Origin: UBA4416 sp040387475
GTDB taxonomy: Bacteria > Bacteroidota > Bacteroidia > B-17B0 > Aurantibacillaceae
Assembly (NCBI GenBank): GCA_040387475.1
Contig: JAZKDT010000025.1
Location: 33,879-97,878 of the forward strand
Length of the DNA stretch: 64,000 nt
Direction: 5' to 3'
Every line of letters begins with the position of its first letter. Positions within the stretch are counted from its first letter, which is position 1. Made by a program: the position numbers and the translations under genes. Shown in pieces: positions 28,477 through 37,800 of the stretch. The notes under the pieces are model-generated. The model saw nothing but the letters and a program-made list of their open reading frames with translations, did not search any database and had not been told where the DNA came from.

Positions 28477-30015
28477 ATGACAAAAATCTACTTCTTTTTA
28501 GTTACCTTATTTTTATCTTTTTGCGGTGTGTCGCAAAGTTTACTTTCAATAAGCCCGGCCAACGCAAATTCCGGGCAAACTTTAAGCGTAACCATAAGCG
28601 GTACGCACACGCATTTTATTCAAACAAGCGGAACAACTGTTAATTTCAGTTTTGCTCAAACAAGTGGCACGGTCGTTAATTCTGTAACTGTTGTCAACGA
28701 CTCAATACTGTCTGCTAATTTAACTGTACCGGTTAATGTTCCTTCCGGAAGTTATGATGTTACAACAACTAATCCTACAGACGGCACTCTTTCTTTGGTT
28801 AGTAGCTTTTATGTGAATGGAATTACACCACCATCATTGGTTGCCGTTAATCCTGGAAACGGAAGCGCAGGCCAAACATTAAATGTTACGATAACAGGAA
28901 CAAGAACTCATTTTTCTCAAGCAGTAACTAACCAGGTGAGTTTTAGCTTTTCTCAAACCAGTGGTACTGCCATCATAAATTCTGTTACTGTTGCAAACGA
29001 CAGTTCGTTACAGGCAAACATCACTATTCCGTCAAATATCGTGTCGGGGTATTATAATGCCAATGTTCAAAATTCAATAGATGGCTTTGTATCTTTAAAT
29101 AATGGATTTTATGTTATTGGAATTCCACAACCTTCTATTGCGTTAGTTAATCCGTCGGTTGCCCAGACCGGTCAAACTTTAAATGTTACGATAACCGGTT
29201 CCAATACTCATTTTGTTCAGGGTGGTAGCACAGCAGTTGATTTTACGTTTATGCAAACAAGCGGTACCGTTGTAGCCTCTTTTGTTAATAGTATAAACAC
29301 AGTAAGTGATAGCTTGATTATTGCTAATATTACCGTACCGACTAATGCCGTTGTTGGAAATTATAAAGTAAGAGTTTATGATGTAACCGATGGATTTTTG
29401 TTTGATGACTTTTATGTGTTTGATAATTATTGTTATTCTCATTTTTCCACAGGGTATAATTCCGGTAATAATCAATTCACATTAACTATAGATTCTGCAA
29501 CAGTTGCATCAGCTATCGGCTATCATTGGGATTTCGGAGATGGTTCAAGTTCCAACGTTCAAACACCAAGTCATTTGTTTACTCAGGATACTACGTATAA
29601 TGTTTGTTTAACCATTAAAACATCCATCGCAGATTCCTGTATCTATTGTCACGTTATTGGTAAAGATTCTTCTGGCATCGTTTTAAAACAAACCACTTCC
29701 GGTTTCTCATTAAATGTAGTTTTGAATAATAGTACTGTAACTGGAATAACTGAATCTGGAAAGTCCGGCGGCAATCTTTCCCTGGTTGCTATTCCCAATC
29801 CTGCTACCCGAGAAATTACAATTTCTTTAAGTTCCGTAGTAGAATTGAAGAACGCTTTGATATCCGTCTATAATACAAGTGGTGCTCTTATAATAGAGGA
29901 GCCTGTACTGCAACATCATACTACATTGGACATCAGTAATTTTTCAGATGGACTTTACTTTATAAAAGTGTCAACTATTGAAGGGAATGAGAATTTAAAA
30001 TTCCTAAAACAATAA
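28477..30015 (+). CDS. T9SS-secreted protein with three tandem beta repeats and a PKD domain
   Basis: A 512-residue exported protein. I start at ATG 28477 (MTKIYFFLV), which gives a signal peptide ending CGVSQ; a longer frame to 28402 only runs back into the preceding gene. Three consecutive repeats of about 95 residues (roughly 22-315) share SGQTLNVTITGT, THF.Q and FSF.QTSGT, and end in a SGxY...DG...FYV pattern; they may be an IPT/TIG-like module. A PKD domain follows (WDFGDGSSSN, about 350-358). The C-terminus is a T9SS type A sorting domain (IPNPATREITISL, GLYFIKVST). It is cell-surface or released. Function unknown; an adhesion role is only a guess. Confidence 0.82.
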   Translation: MTKIYFFLVTLFLSFCGVSQSLLSISPANANSGQTLSVTISGTHTHFIQTSGTTVNFSFAQTSGTVVNSVTVVNDSILSANLTVPVNVPSGSYDVTTTNPTDGTLSLVSSFYVNGITPPSLVAVNPGNGSAGQTLNVTITGTRTHFSQAVTNQVSFSFSQTSGTAIINSVTVANDSSLQANITIPSNIVSGYYNANVQNSIDGFVSLNNGFYVIGIPQPSIALVNPSVAQTGQTLNVTITGSNTHFVQGGSTAVDFTFMQTSGTVVASFVNSINTVSDSLIIANITVPTNAVVGNYKVRVYDVTDGFLFDDFYVFDNYCYSHFSTGYNSGNNQFTLTIDSATVASAIGYHWDFGDGSSSNVQTPSHLFTQDTTYNVCLTIKTSIADSCIYCHVIGKDSSGIVLKQTTSGFSLNVVLNNSTVTGITESGKSGGNLSLVAIPNPATREITISLSSVVELKNALISVYNTSGALIIEEPVLQHHTTLDISNFSDGLYFIKVSTIEGNENLKFLKQ

Positions 30016-30040
30016 CTCATCAAATAAGTTATTTATTAAA

Positions 30041-30070
30041 CCCTCCTTATAAATTAAGGAGGGTTTTTTT
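30041..30070 (+). terminator. Rho-independent terminator
   Basis: 9-bp stem CCCTCCTTA/TAAGGAGGG with a 5-nt loop followed by seven T. Downstream of the T9SS repeat protein. Confidence 0.92.
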
Positions 30071-30170
30071 GCGCTAAAAATGAAGAAATTAAAGGTTGCA
30101 TATTGCAACGGCCCATTCGTATAACTTAAAGATAATTTCATAAAAAGGTTCGGAAACTAATTTAAGAATG

Positions 30171-30178
30171 TAACTTTG
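30171..30178 (+). promoter_or_regulatory. Candidate -7 element for fmt
   Basis: TAACTTTG fits TAnnTTTG and lies 12 nt before the fmt ATG at 30191, implying a very short leader. No clear -33 TTG was found. Confidence 0.5.
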
Positions 30179-30190
30179 TAAAAAAAGAGT

Positions 30191-31132
30191 ATGCGTATTG
30201 TGTTTATGGGAACTCCCGAATTTGCTGTAGCAAGTTTAGATATTTTAGTGCGAAATAATTATAATATTGTTGGCGTGGTAACGGTGCCCGATAAACCGGC
30301 CGGTAGGGGGCAACAGATGCAACAATCGGCGGTTAAAAAATACGCGCTGGAAAAAGGATTAGCTGTATTGCAACCTGAAAAACTAAAAGACGGAGAGTTT
30401 ATTGAGAAGCTAAAACAATTAAAAGCCGATTTACAAATTGTAGTAGCTTTTAGAATGTTGCCTGAAGTTGTTTGGAATATGCCACCATTGGGCACCTATA
30501 ATTTACACGGTTCATTGCTGCCTAAATACAGGGGCGCAGCACCCATCAACTGGGCAATCATTAACGGGGAAACAGAAAGTGGAGTAACCAGCTTTAAATT
30601 AAAACATGAGATCGATACAGGCAACATGCTGTTTCAGGCAAAGACGCCTATTAATAAGACAACTACCGCGGGCGAATTACATGACAATTTAATGCACATT
30701 GGTGCGGAGCTGATTTTAAAAACAGTTCAAACGATAGAAAGCGGTAACTATGAATTAAAACCGCAGGATGATACCGAGAGTATTCATGCTCCAAAATTAT
30801 TTAAGGAAACCTGCAAAATAAACTGGAGTAATAATTGTGATAAAATATATAATTTAATTCGCGGCCTTTCACCTTATCCTGCAGCATTTACAGAGTTTAC
30901 TGACAAGAACGGGCAAACACTTGGAATAAAAATATTTATGTCGGAGATGGAAATCGACAATCACTCTTTGATACCAGGAACTGTGACAAGTGATGGAAAA
31001 ACATTTTTAAAAGTTACCTGCACTCACGGACACATATATATAAAGGAATTACAAATGGCCGGAAAAAAAAGAATGCTGGTAGAAGAGTTTCTTCGCGGAT
31101 TTAAGGTAGACGCTAATTTGAAATTTCTTTGA
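30191..31132 (+). CDS. fmt: Methionyl-tRNA formyltransferase
   Basis: Cytosolic enzyme formylating Met on initiator tRNA with 10-formyltetrahydrofolate. The 313 residues fit. The N-terminal Rossmann domain starts MRIVFMGTPEFAVASLD; the catalytic region has LHGSLLPKYRGAAPINWAIINGE (Asn-His-Asp pattern with the later HEIDTGNML). The C-terminal OB-fold domain begins near 205 with LIRGLSPYPAAFTE. A KPAGRGQQM loop, also typical, is at residues 38-46. It appears to be a single-gene transcript before HU. Confidence 0.97.
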   Translation: MRIVFMGTPEFAVASLDILVRNNYNIVGVVTVPDKPAGRGQQMQQSAVKKYALEKGLAVLQPEKLKDGEFIEKLKQLKADLQIVVAFRMLPEVVWNMPPLGTYNLHGSLLPKYRGAAPINWAIINGETESGVTSFKLKHEIDTGNMLFQAKTPINKTTTAGELHDNLMHIGAELILKTVQTIESGNYELKPQDDTESIHAPKLFKETCKINWSNNCDKIYNLIRGLSPYPAAFTEFTDKNGQTLGIKIFMSEMEIDNHSLIPGTVTSDGKTFLKVTCTHGHIYIKELQMAGKKRMLVEEFLRGFKVDANLKFL

Positions 31133-31392
31133 TGCCTTGTCAATAAAGACATATAGAGAATCTTAAAAATTATTTCGTTGTAGAATAAAGCTATATTACA
31201 ATATGTATGCTACTCACATAGTAGATGCTTTATTAATAGTATATCCCACTTATATAAGCCCTAAAAGGGTTAATATGTATCGGTATAGAACCACAGGTGG
31301 TTGAAAAGCCCCGTTATAATGGCGATACAGGTTGTATTTATTAACAAACGGCCATTTTATTAACAAAACCACCACTTTTTTTTATAAAGTAC
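31133..31392. other. AT-rich intergenic region between fmt and HU
   Basis: With the HU promoter and leader this is a 336-bp stretch without a gene. Apart from the promoter at 31393-31422 I see no ORF with coding character, tRNA or strong terminator. It holds a small inverted repeat (ACCAC/GTGGT) near 31290 and AT-rich runs. Confidence 0.6.
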
Positions 31393-31422
31393 TTGACAAA
31401 TAAGGATTAGCGTATACATTTG
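31393..31422 (+). promoter_or_regulatory. HU gene promoter (Bacteroidota sigma type)
   Basis: A -33 TTG at 31393-31395, 19 nt spacer and -7 TACATTTG at 31415-31422. This matches the phylum consensus TTG-N19-TAnnTTTG. It lies 46 nt before the HU ATG. Confidence 0.8.
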
Positions 31423-31468
31423 TAATGTAATTAATTTAAAAAAGTTTAACCCTTAAAAACAAAACAAA

Positions 31469-31750
31469 ATGAACAAAGCAGAATTAATCGAAGCAATCGC
31501 AAACGGATCAAAATTAACTAAAGCTGACTCAGGTCGTGCATTAGATTCAGCAATCGAAGCAATCAGCAAAGCATTAAAAAAAGGAGATCGTTTATCTTTA
31601 GTAGGTTTCGGTTCTTTTTCAGTAGCTAAACGTGCTGCACGTTTAGGTCGTAATCCTCAAACAGGAAAAGAAATTAAAATTGCTGCTAAAAAAGTAGTAA
31701 AATTTAAAGCTGGAACTGAGTTAGCAACTAGCGTTAACAAAGGAAAATAA
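31469..31750 (+). CDS. HU-family DNA-binding protein
   Basis: A 93-residue nucleoid protein that bends DNA as a dimer. Typical features are MNKAELIEAIA, a helix-turn-helix-like dimer core with ALKKGDRLSLVGFGSFSV, then the flexible DNA-clasping arm with RLGRNPQTGKEI (the conserved Arg-Asn-Pro at the tip) and KKVVKFKAG. Strong promoter upstream and strong terminator downstream fit a highly expressed single gene. It could be an HU rather than IHF subunit; the sequence alone suggests a homodimer. Confidence 0.95.
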   Translation: MNKAELIEAIANGSKLTKADSGRALDSAIEAISKALKKGDRLSLVGFGSFSVAKRAARLGRNPQTGKEIKIAAKKVVKFKAGTELATSVNKGK

Positions 31751-31770
31751 TTAGGAAACTAATTGACTTG

Positions 31771-31798
31771 AAACCCTCCGCATTGCGGGGGGTTTTTT
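31771..31798 (+). terminator. Rho-independent terminator after HU
   Basis: CCCTCCGC pairs with GCGGGGGG (one G-T pair) around a 3-nt loop and is followed by six T. Confidence 0.9.
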
Positions 31799-31806
31799 GT
31801 TATATA

Positions 31807-31917
31807 TTAATTGAACACAGATTAAACAGATCGAACGGATAATCACGATCTTATTTATAATGGGTATTATAAAATCTGTGAAGATCAGCCTAATCCGTTG
31901 AATCTGTGTTCCATTAA
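31807..31917. repeat. Long imperfect palindrome (CACAGATT/AATCTGTG type)
   Basis: Outer arms of 17 bp (31807-31823 and 31901-31917) are complementary with one mismatch; an inner pair AACGGAT/ATCCGTT extends the stem. The whole could fold into a cruciform or hairpin. It lies between HU and the DUF58 gene. Elements of this style are, from memory, dispersed in Bacteroidota genomes. Confidence 0.6.
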
Positions 31918-31944
31918 TGCTAATAAAACCGTATTTTTATAATC

Positions 31945-32877
31945 ATGATCGACAGGCAAAGAATAGAGCCATTTTCTAAACTGGAATTACTTGCAAGGCA
32001 GGTAGTCGAAGGATTCATTACAGGTTTGCATAAAAGTCCCTTTCATGGCTTTTCGGTTGAGTTTGCTGAACATCGCATTTATAACGCAGGAGAAAGTACC
32101 AAACATATCGATTGGAAACTTTTTGGAAAGACCGATAAACTTTTTATTAAGCGGTACGAAGAAGAAACCAATTTACGTTGTCAGATCATCATTGATACGT
32201 CAAACTCGATGTTGTTTCCATTAGATACAAAAAAAGACAATACATTAAATAAATTATCTTTTTCTGTATATGCAGCAGCGGCTTTAATGCAGTTGTTAAA
32301 AAATCAACGCGACGCTTTTGGTATGACCTTTTTTGATTCAGAAATTCATAAACATTTTTCGGCAAAAGCCAACCCAACACAACAGAAAATAATTTACCAT
32401 GAACTGGAAGAGCTTTTAAATAAGACGGTTTATACGGAAGCTTCTACAACTCAATCAGCAAGGGCCCTTGACCAGATAGCAGAAATCATTCATCAGCGTT
32501 CTTTAGTGGTTATTTTCAGTGATCTGTTCGAAGATCAAAGCCACCTGGAATCCATATTTTCAGCTTTGCAACATTTAAAGTATAAAAAACATGATGTGGT
32601 TTTATTTCATGTAACCGACAAAAAACAAGAACTGGATTTTGAATTTGAAAATCGGCCTTATCATTTCATAGATATTGAAACTAAAGAAGAGGTCAAGTTA
32701 AATCCCAATCAGATCAAAGAGATGTATACTAAAAAAGTGCAGGAGTATACTGAGTCAATTAAACTTAAATGTGGACAATATAAAATTGATTTTGTAGAAG
32801 CAGATATTAACCAGGGCTTTGATACAGTTTTACAAACTTACCTGGTGAAGAGGGGAGCCATGTTAAAGAGCCGCTAG
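31945..32877 (+). CDS. DUF58-family protein (VWA-like)
   Basis: A 310-residue cytosolic protein. The DUF58 signature is visible: FAEHRIYNAGESTKHIDWKL (around 45-63) with the following KRYEEETN, then a VWA-like fold beginning IIIDTSNSM (DxSxS MIDAS) and LVVIFSDLFED near 190. DUF58 proteins usually work beside MoxR AAA ATPases and other VWA proteins in a putative chaperone or envelope-stress complex; no moxR is near, so this copy is isolated. It starts 28 nt after the palindrome. Function unproven. Confidence 0.9.
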   Translation: MIDRQRIEPFSKLELLARQVVEGFITGLHKSPFHGFSVEFAEHRIYNAGESTKHIDWKLFGKTDKLFIKRYEEETNLRCQIIIDTSNSMLFPLDTKKDNTLNKLSFSVYAAAALMQLLKNQRDAFGMTFFDSEIHKHFSAKANPTQQKIIYHELEELLNKTVYTEASTTQSARALDQIAEIIHQRSLVVIFSDLFEDQSHLESIFSALQHLKYKKHDVVLFHVTDKKQELDFEFENRPYHFIDIETKEEVKLNPNQIKEMYTKKVQEYTESIKLKCGQYKIDFVEADINQGFDTVLQTYLVKRGAMLKSR

Positions 32878-33033
32878 AGTTTACTTAATTTATTCACAAT
32901 CGTTGGATACCTGGTTACAACTTCCGATGATTCGTTTGATAAAGTGTCTAGAACACTGTTGGATAATCTGTAAATGTAATAGTAGTTCCGGTTTTTCTAC
33001 AATTGTATCATTTTCAACATCTCCTGCCCATGA

Positions 33034-33669
33034 TCATACGATCACCCGCTGTAGGTTGCTATCTAATTCCTTAATTTTTTTGTTCTGAATTCTGCCCAGA
33101 AAAATAACGGCACAGGTAGCGCCTATACCGGCATATAGCATGTCGGATTGCGTATCCCAAACATAACCCTGTGTTCCCAAAAATGCGTCGGCTGATTGTC
33201 CGGAAGCTTCAGCAACGAACCATTCTAAGAATTCATAAAATACGCTAATGCTTAAGCAGGTGCATACAGTTAAAAAAACCATCCATCCGCCTGGCTTCAC
33301 CACTGTTTTTCGGATAAATAATTCCCGTACAATAATAGCAGGAACGAATCCCTGAGTAAAATGGCCTACCTTATCGTAGTTGTTTCTTGTTTGGTGAAAT
33401 ACTTCTTTGATCCAATCAAATAAAGGAACTTCGGCGTAGGTATAATGCCCTCCGAGAAATAATACATAGCAATGACATAAGATTAAACAATAAGTGAGGT
33501 AAGTGAACTGAAATTTTTTGAATGTGAAGACTAATAGCACCAAACCAATAATTGCCGGGAATATTTCCAAAAACCACGTGAAATAGTCATGCGGATTGAT
33601 AGCCGAAATAATCAGTCCGATTAAGAATAGAATAATTAATAGGATGTGTTTTTTGATCATGTTAATCAA
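33034..33669 (-). CDS. DUF2238 (YjdF-like) inner-membrane protein
   Basis: A 211-residue protein with six hydrophobic helices. Family marks are the GGHYTYAEVPLFDWI loop, NNYDKVGHFTQGFVPAI, YEFLEWFVAEASGQSADAFLG and GYVWDTQSDM. These acidic and His residues between helices recall VanZ-like or metal-handling membrane proteins, but the function of DUF2238 is not known. The start may be M4 (33660). It reads toward DUF58 (convergent, 156 bp apart) and away from the M48 gene upstream, from which it is 62 bp. Confidence 0.88.
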   Translation of the reverse strand: MINMIKKHILLIILFLIGLIISAINPHDYFTWFLEIFPAIIGLVLLVFTFKKFQFTYLTYCLILCHCYVLFLGGHYTYAEVPLFDWIKEVFHQTRNNYDKVGHFTQGFVPAIIVRELFIRKTVVKPGGWMVFLTVCTCLSISVFYEFLEWFVAEASGQSADAFLGTQGYVWDTQSDMLYAGIGATCAVIFLGRIQNKKIKELDSNLQRVIV

Positions 33670-33731
33670 ATATACTACTTAAATGAAAACTCATCTACTA
33701 AAGAGATGAACTTATTATCCTGTTCTTTTTA

Positions 33732-34535
33732 TTATTTAGAGGGAACGTAATATTTTTTTGCTTCCGGCATAAACGCTTTAAGGTTTGCAATTCTTGTTTC
33801 ATCGCTCGGGTGCGTACTTAATAATTCTATTGGCTTTTGACCATTGCTGGCGGCTGCCATCCGTTGCCAAAAATTAACCGCAACCTCAGGATTATATCCA
33901 CCCATGGCAGCAAATATTAACCCCATTTTATCAGCTTCCGTTTCGTGTGTACGACTGTATTTCAGCATACCTAAGTTTGTACTTAAACCGTAGGCTTGTC
34001 CAAAAAGAGCTTGCGTTAAGGCTGGTTTGGTTTGTAATGCGGTGGATAAAACCGTTCCCCCTAATTGAACAACCATTTGCTGACTCATACGTTCACTACC
34101 ATGTTTAGCAACCGCATGAGCAATTTCGTGGCCCATTACAACTGCTAAGCCAGCTTCGTCTACTGTTACAGGCAATAAACCCGTGTAAACAACTACTTTG
34201 CCACCAGGCATACACCACGCGTTTACAGTATTTTCTTCTACTACATTAAATGCCCATGCAAAACCCTGGAGTTGTGAACTTAAACCTTTGTCTGCATAAT
34301 ATTTTTCTACAGCCCGTTGAATTTTTGACCCCACGCTTCTCACCATTACTACTCTTGCATCGGTTGCAGGTAAGGTTTTGTTTTCTTTTAAAAACTTATC
34401 GTATTCTGTTAAGCTCATGCCAATCATTTCCGATTCGGATACTAAGCTTAATGAGCTACGACCCGTAATTGCGTTTTTTTGGCAAGCCATTAATATAGCG
34501 CCAAAAATAAATGTAATAATAACTGCTTTTTTCAT
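33732..34535 (-). CDS. M48-family metalloprotease lipoprotein
   Basis: A 267-residue zinc peptidase with a lipoprotein signal (GAILMAC, Cys18). The zinc-binding HExxH is GHEIAHAVAKHG (about 135-146), with the third ligand Glu in HETEADKMGL downstream. The C-terminal STHPSDETRI is typical of the BepA/LoiP type, which does quality control of outer-membrane proteins. The lipid anchor suggests the periplasmic face. It sits 3 nt after clpS on the same strand, so both are co-transcribed, though their compartments differ. Confidence 0.93.
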   Translation of the reverse strand: MKKAVIITFIFGAILMACQKNAITGRSSLSLVSESEMIGMSLTEYDKFLKENKTLPATDARVVMVRSVGSKIQRAVEKYYADKGLSSQLQGFAWAFNVVEENTVNAWCMPGGKVVVYTGLLPVTVDEAGLAVVMGHEIAHAVAKHGSERMSQQMVVQLGGTVLSTALQTKPALTQALFGQAYGLSTNLGMLKYSRTHETEADKMGLIFAAMGGYNPEVAVNFWQRMAAASNGQKPIELLSTHPSDETRIANLKAFMPEAKKYYVPSK

Positions 34536-34538
34536 AAT

Positions 34539-34826
34539 TTAATTAATTTCTGCACTCAATCCTTTTTCTAAAAGGGTTTCGCAAATTGGCTTCAATTCTT
34601 CCAATGAGCCCTCTTTAACGGCACATTTTCCTTTATAATGAACGATATGAGCACATTGTTCTGCCTGGATGGCCTCGTGCCCGCAATATCTTATTAAACA
34701 CTCTATAACCCACTCAAATGTATTCACATCATCATTATACAGAATGATATTGTATACCTCCTCTTCTTTAATTAAGAGCTCTGTCTCCAGCAATTCCTCC
34801 GTATCGATGTATCGATTGATAATCAT
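34539..34826 (-). CDS. clpS: ATP-dependent Clp protease adaptor
   Basis: A 95-residue adaptor of the ClpS fold that delivers N-degron substrates to ClpAP/ClpCP. The key surface is YNIILYNDDVNTFEWVIECL, with the Asn-Asp-Asp-x-Asn-Thr pattern that binds the N-terminal residue, and the following C-x-H in EQCAHIVHYKG. It ends KGLSAEI. It is a short first gene, 23 nt after the giant PD40 gene's end region on the same strand. Substrates are not identifiable. No clpA is near. Confidence 0.93.
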   Translation of the reverse strand: MIINRYIDTEELLETELLIKEEEVYNIILYNDDVNTFEWVIECLIRYCGHEAIQAEQCAHIVHYKGKCAVKEGSLEELKPICETLLEKGLSAEIN

Positions 34827-34849
34827 AACGCAAAGTTAGAGTAAATTAT

Positions 34850-37800
34850 CTAGTTGCTCAAATATTGGGCAGCTTCCGCTCCATATAATTTTTTACCGTC
34901 CTTATATACGGTGATATACGCGTCGGCAATTCCAATAGATTTTGCTTCGTCCCTTAACTTTTTAGCAAACGATATGCCAGTGAAATTTCCAATGGTATAA
35001 ATGTACAATCCATTGATCACTACATTTTGTACCGGCCAGGTTTTAATATTTAAGAATTTAGAGGCCACTTCATTAGGAACCTGGTTTTTGTATGCGCCAA
35101 TCTGTACTTTAAAAGAGATGCCCGCATCATCCGTTTTAACACCATTTTCAGGTGTTGGCGTAGGTCCAGCAGTTACGCCATTCGAAAAAGGAGTAATCGC
35201 GCTTGCAGGTTTATTATCAGGTTGTAGCACGGTGTTCATATCCACTACAACTACCGAATTGGTGGCTGGCACTGAATTCGTTCCACCGGCAAAAACAATC
35301 GGATTCTCGGCTTCCATTTTTAAATTATTGTTTTCTGTCTGTAATTTTTGAGCTTCGGCGTATGGAATACGTTTAGAATTGTAATAAGCCGTTACAAAGG
35401 CATCTTTTACGCCAAGGTTAACTACTTTGCGCTTATCCTCAATTATCTTACCCGTTTGGTTATAAATACCCGCAGTGTAGCGGAATAATCCGTTCGGCAT
35501 TTTTTCAGTATAAATGGGGCGTAAATTATATAACTGAGAACGGGTGATCTGCTTTGAATAAACCCCTATTTGAACAGTATATAATAAACCATTCATTTTT
35601 TCATGCTCATTTGTAATTTCAACCGGTTGAGTATCGGTTGTGGTATTTGTTGTACTAGTGATTACATTTTTTGGGACATTAACATTATTAGTAAGCCCCG
35701 CACTTGTATTAGCTGCCGGGTCGATGGTTTGTCCCGCAGCTTTGGCTTTATCGGTTGCTTCGTTTAAATTAATACGCTTGCCATTGTAATAAGCTACAAC
35801 AAACGCATCTTCGTAACCTAAATTCCTCAGATCGTTTTTAACAGCGTTGGCACTTCCATACTGCTCGAAATTCCCGGCCATGTAACGTATGTATCCATTT
35901 GGCGTAGTTTGTGCCGTTACCGGACTCAAACCTTTAAACGTGTTGTTTGGCAGTGGCGCTTTAAAGGCTCCTATCTGAACTTTAAATACTAAACCCTCAG
36001 GCATTTTTTCGTCAATCGGAATAGGCTTATCGGCAGTGTAGGCATTATTATTTTTCACTTCCAATCCTTCTACTTTTATTTTTATAACAGGTGTGTTGGC
36101 CGAGTTATTATTTGTTGACGTATTGTTACCTGCCGTATTTTGATTGTTAGTGGCCGTATTTTTTGCATTGTTGTTAGTTGTAGTGTTTGCTGCAGTTTGG
36201 TTTGTATTACCTGTATTATTGGTTGCAGTATTATTGGTTGCGGTATTATTATCAGACGTATTGTTGTTAGCAACGGTATTTGAAGTGGTGATCTGATTTA
36301 GTAAGCTAATGGCTTCCTGACCGCTTGTATTTGCCTGCAATAATAAATTTTTCTTAACAGATATATCTGCAGATTGATTTGCCTTAGTTAAAAAATCCTG
36401 GTTCTTTTTATAAGCTGCCTGCGCTTTTGTTTTTATACCTCCCTGGCCCGCATTTAAAGCAGAGGGTAAAGCAATGAAACGGCTTTTATACTCTTTTTCA
36501 TTCGCCTGGGATAATAATGTCAACCCCTCTATATGTGCCTGATTATTGGTACTAAGTGCAGACTTAGTTTCGTTTAATTTTGCAATAGCTTCAGGACTAT
36601 CAGTCGATACATTTGCTTTTTTAGGCGTGTAATTAGGGAATTGCTTTTTGTAAAGGTCCAATAAACTCTGCTGTTTAAATAAAGCCTGAAATTCTTTTTC
36701 TTCGGCATTACTATATCCTCCTAATTTTGCACCGTCACTTGGATAAGCATTTGCTTCTTCTCTCAATTTATCCGCCTGTTTTAAAAATAAATTGGCTTCA
36801 TTAGCAACCATGTCAGCCGAGCTAAGTTCAGGAATATCTTTTCCTTTGACTAACTGCGCCAGTTCTTCCAGGCTTTGTTTATTAGCCTCAAAAGTAGCTT
36901 TATTTAATTGCTGTTGCTTGTTAGCAGCTTCCACTTTTTTACCAATGGCTTTTGCTTCCAAAGCTTTTGCATCGCTAATATCTTTGTCTTTATCGCCCCC
37001 GGTTTTATTCACGGCTGACCTTCTTAAAGAAGCGGCGTCGTCATTTAGTTTTTCAGCATCCGACAATAAAGAAGAAATAACTTCGGGTGTTAGCGAATTT
37101 CCGCCTGAGTTTACTGAAGCTAATTGACTCACATTATCCAAAGCGGTAACCAATTGTTTGTCCTGGGATAAAGCTGCGTTGATTTTTTCAGCAGCCTGAT
37201 CTTTAAAAGCAATTGCTTCACTGTTTTTATAGGAATTATAAGCTAAGAGATTTCCTTCGCTAGGGTTGTTTAAGCCAGCTTTCAATTTTGCAGCCTCATC
37301 TCCAACATTATTTCCACTTACATTAAGCGCTGAAGAACTGCTTACGGTGCTGGTGCTTGCAGATTCATTATTAGGAATTGTGTTCCCTACATTCCCGGTA
37401 TTAGTGGAAACTGTATTTGTGTTTATCGCACTGTTTAAATTGGTGTTAGACGGATTTTCAATATTAACCGCTACTGAATTTGTGTTGCTTGAATTACTAT
37501 TATTTTCAATCGTTGTATTTGCATTGTTGTTTTCAGTATTACCGTTCGTGACCGCCGAATTTGTATTTGCAACTGTAGTTGTACTAGTTGTGCTTGGATT
37601 ACTTGTTTTGTTGGTTGCATTAGTGCCAACACTATCAGTGTTGGCAGGATTTGTAGTTGTATTGCTAGTGGCAATTGTAGTATTACCTTTGGTTAACTCC
37701 ACCGCTTGATTTAGCGTTATAATAGCTGCTATTTCTTTTTCGTTGGCTTTCAACAAAAGGTTTGCTTTTTCGGCAGGTGTTTTAGCCGAAACAGATTGCG

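Noticed and set aside
32903..33088. 61-residue frame between DUF58 and DUF2238 genes
   Set aside because: It overlaps the end of the DUF2238 gene on the other strand and has no recognisable content.
37266..37709. 147-residue open frame antisense to the giant gene
   Set aside because: The long antisense frames here come from the Asn/Thr-rich codons of the real gene; their products are Leu/Val strings without family features.
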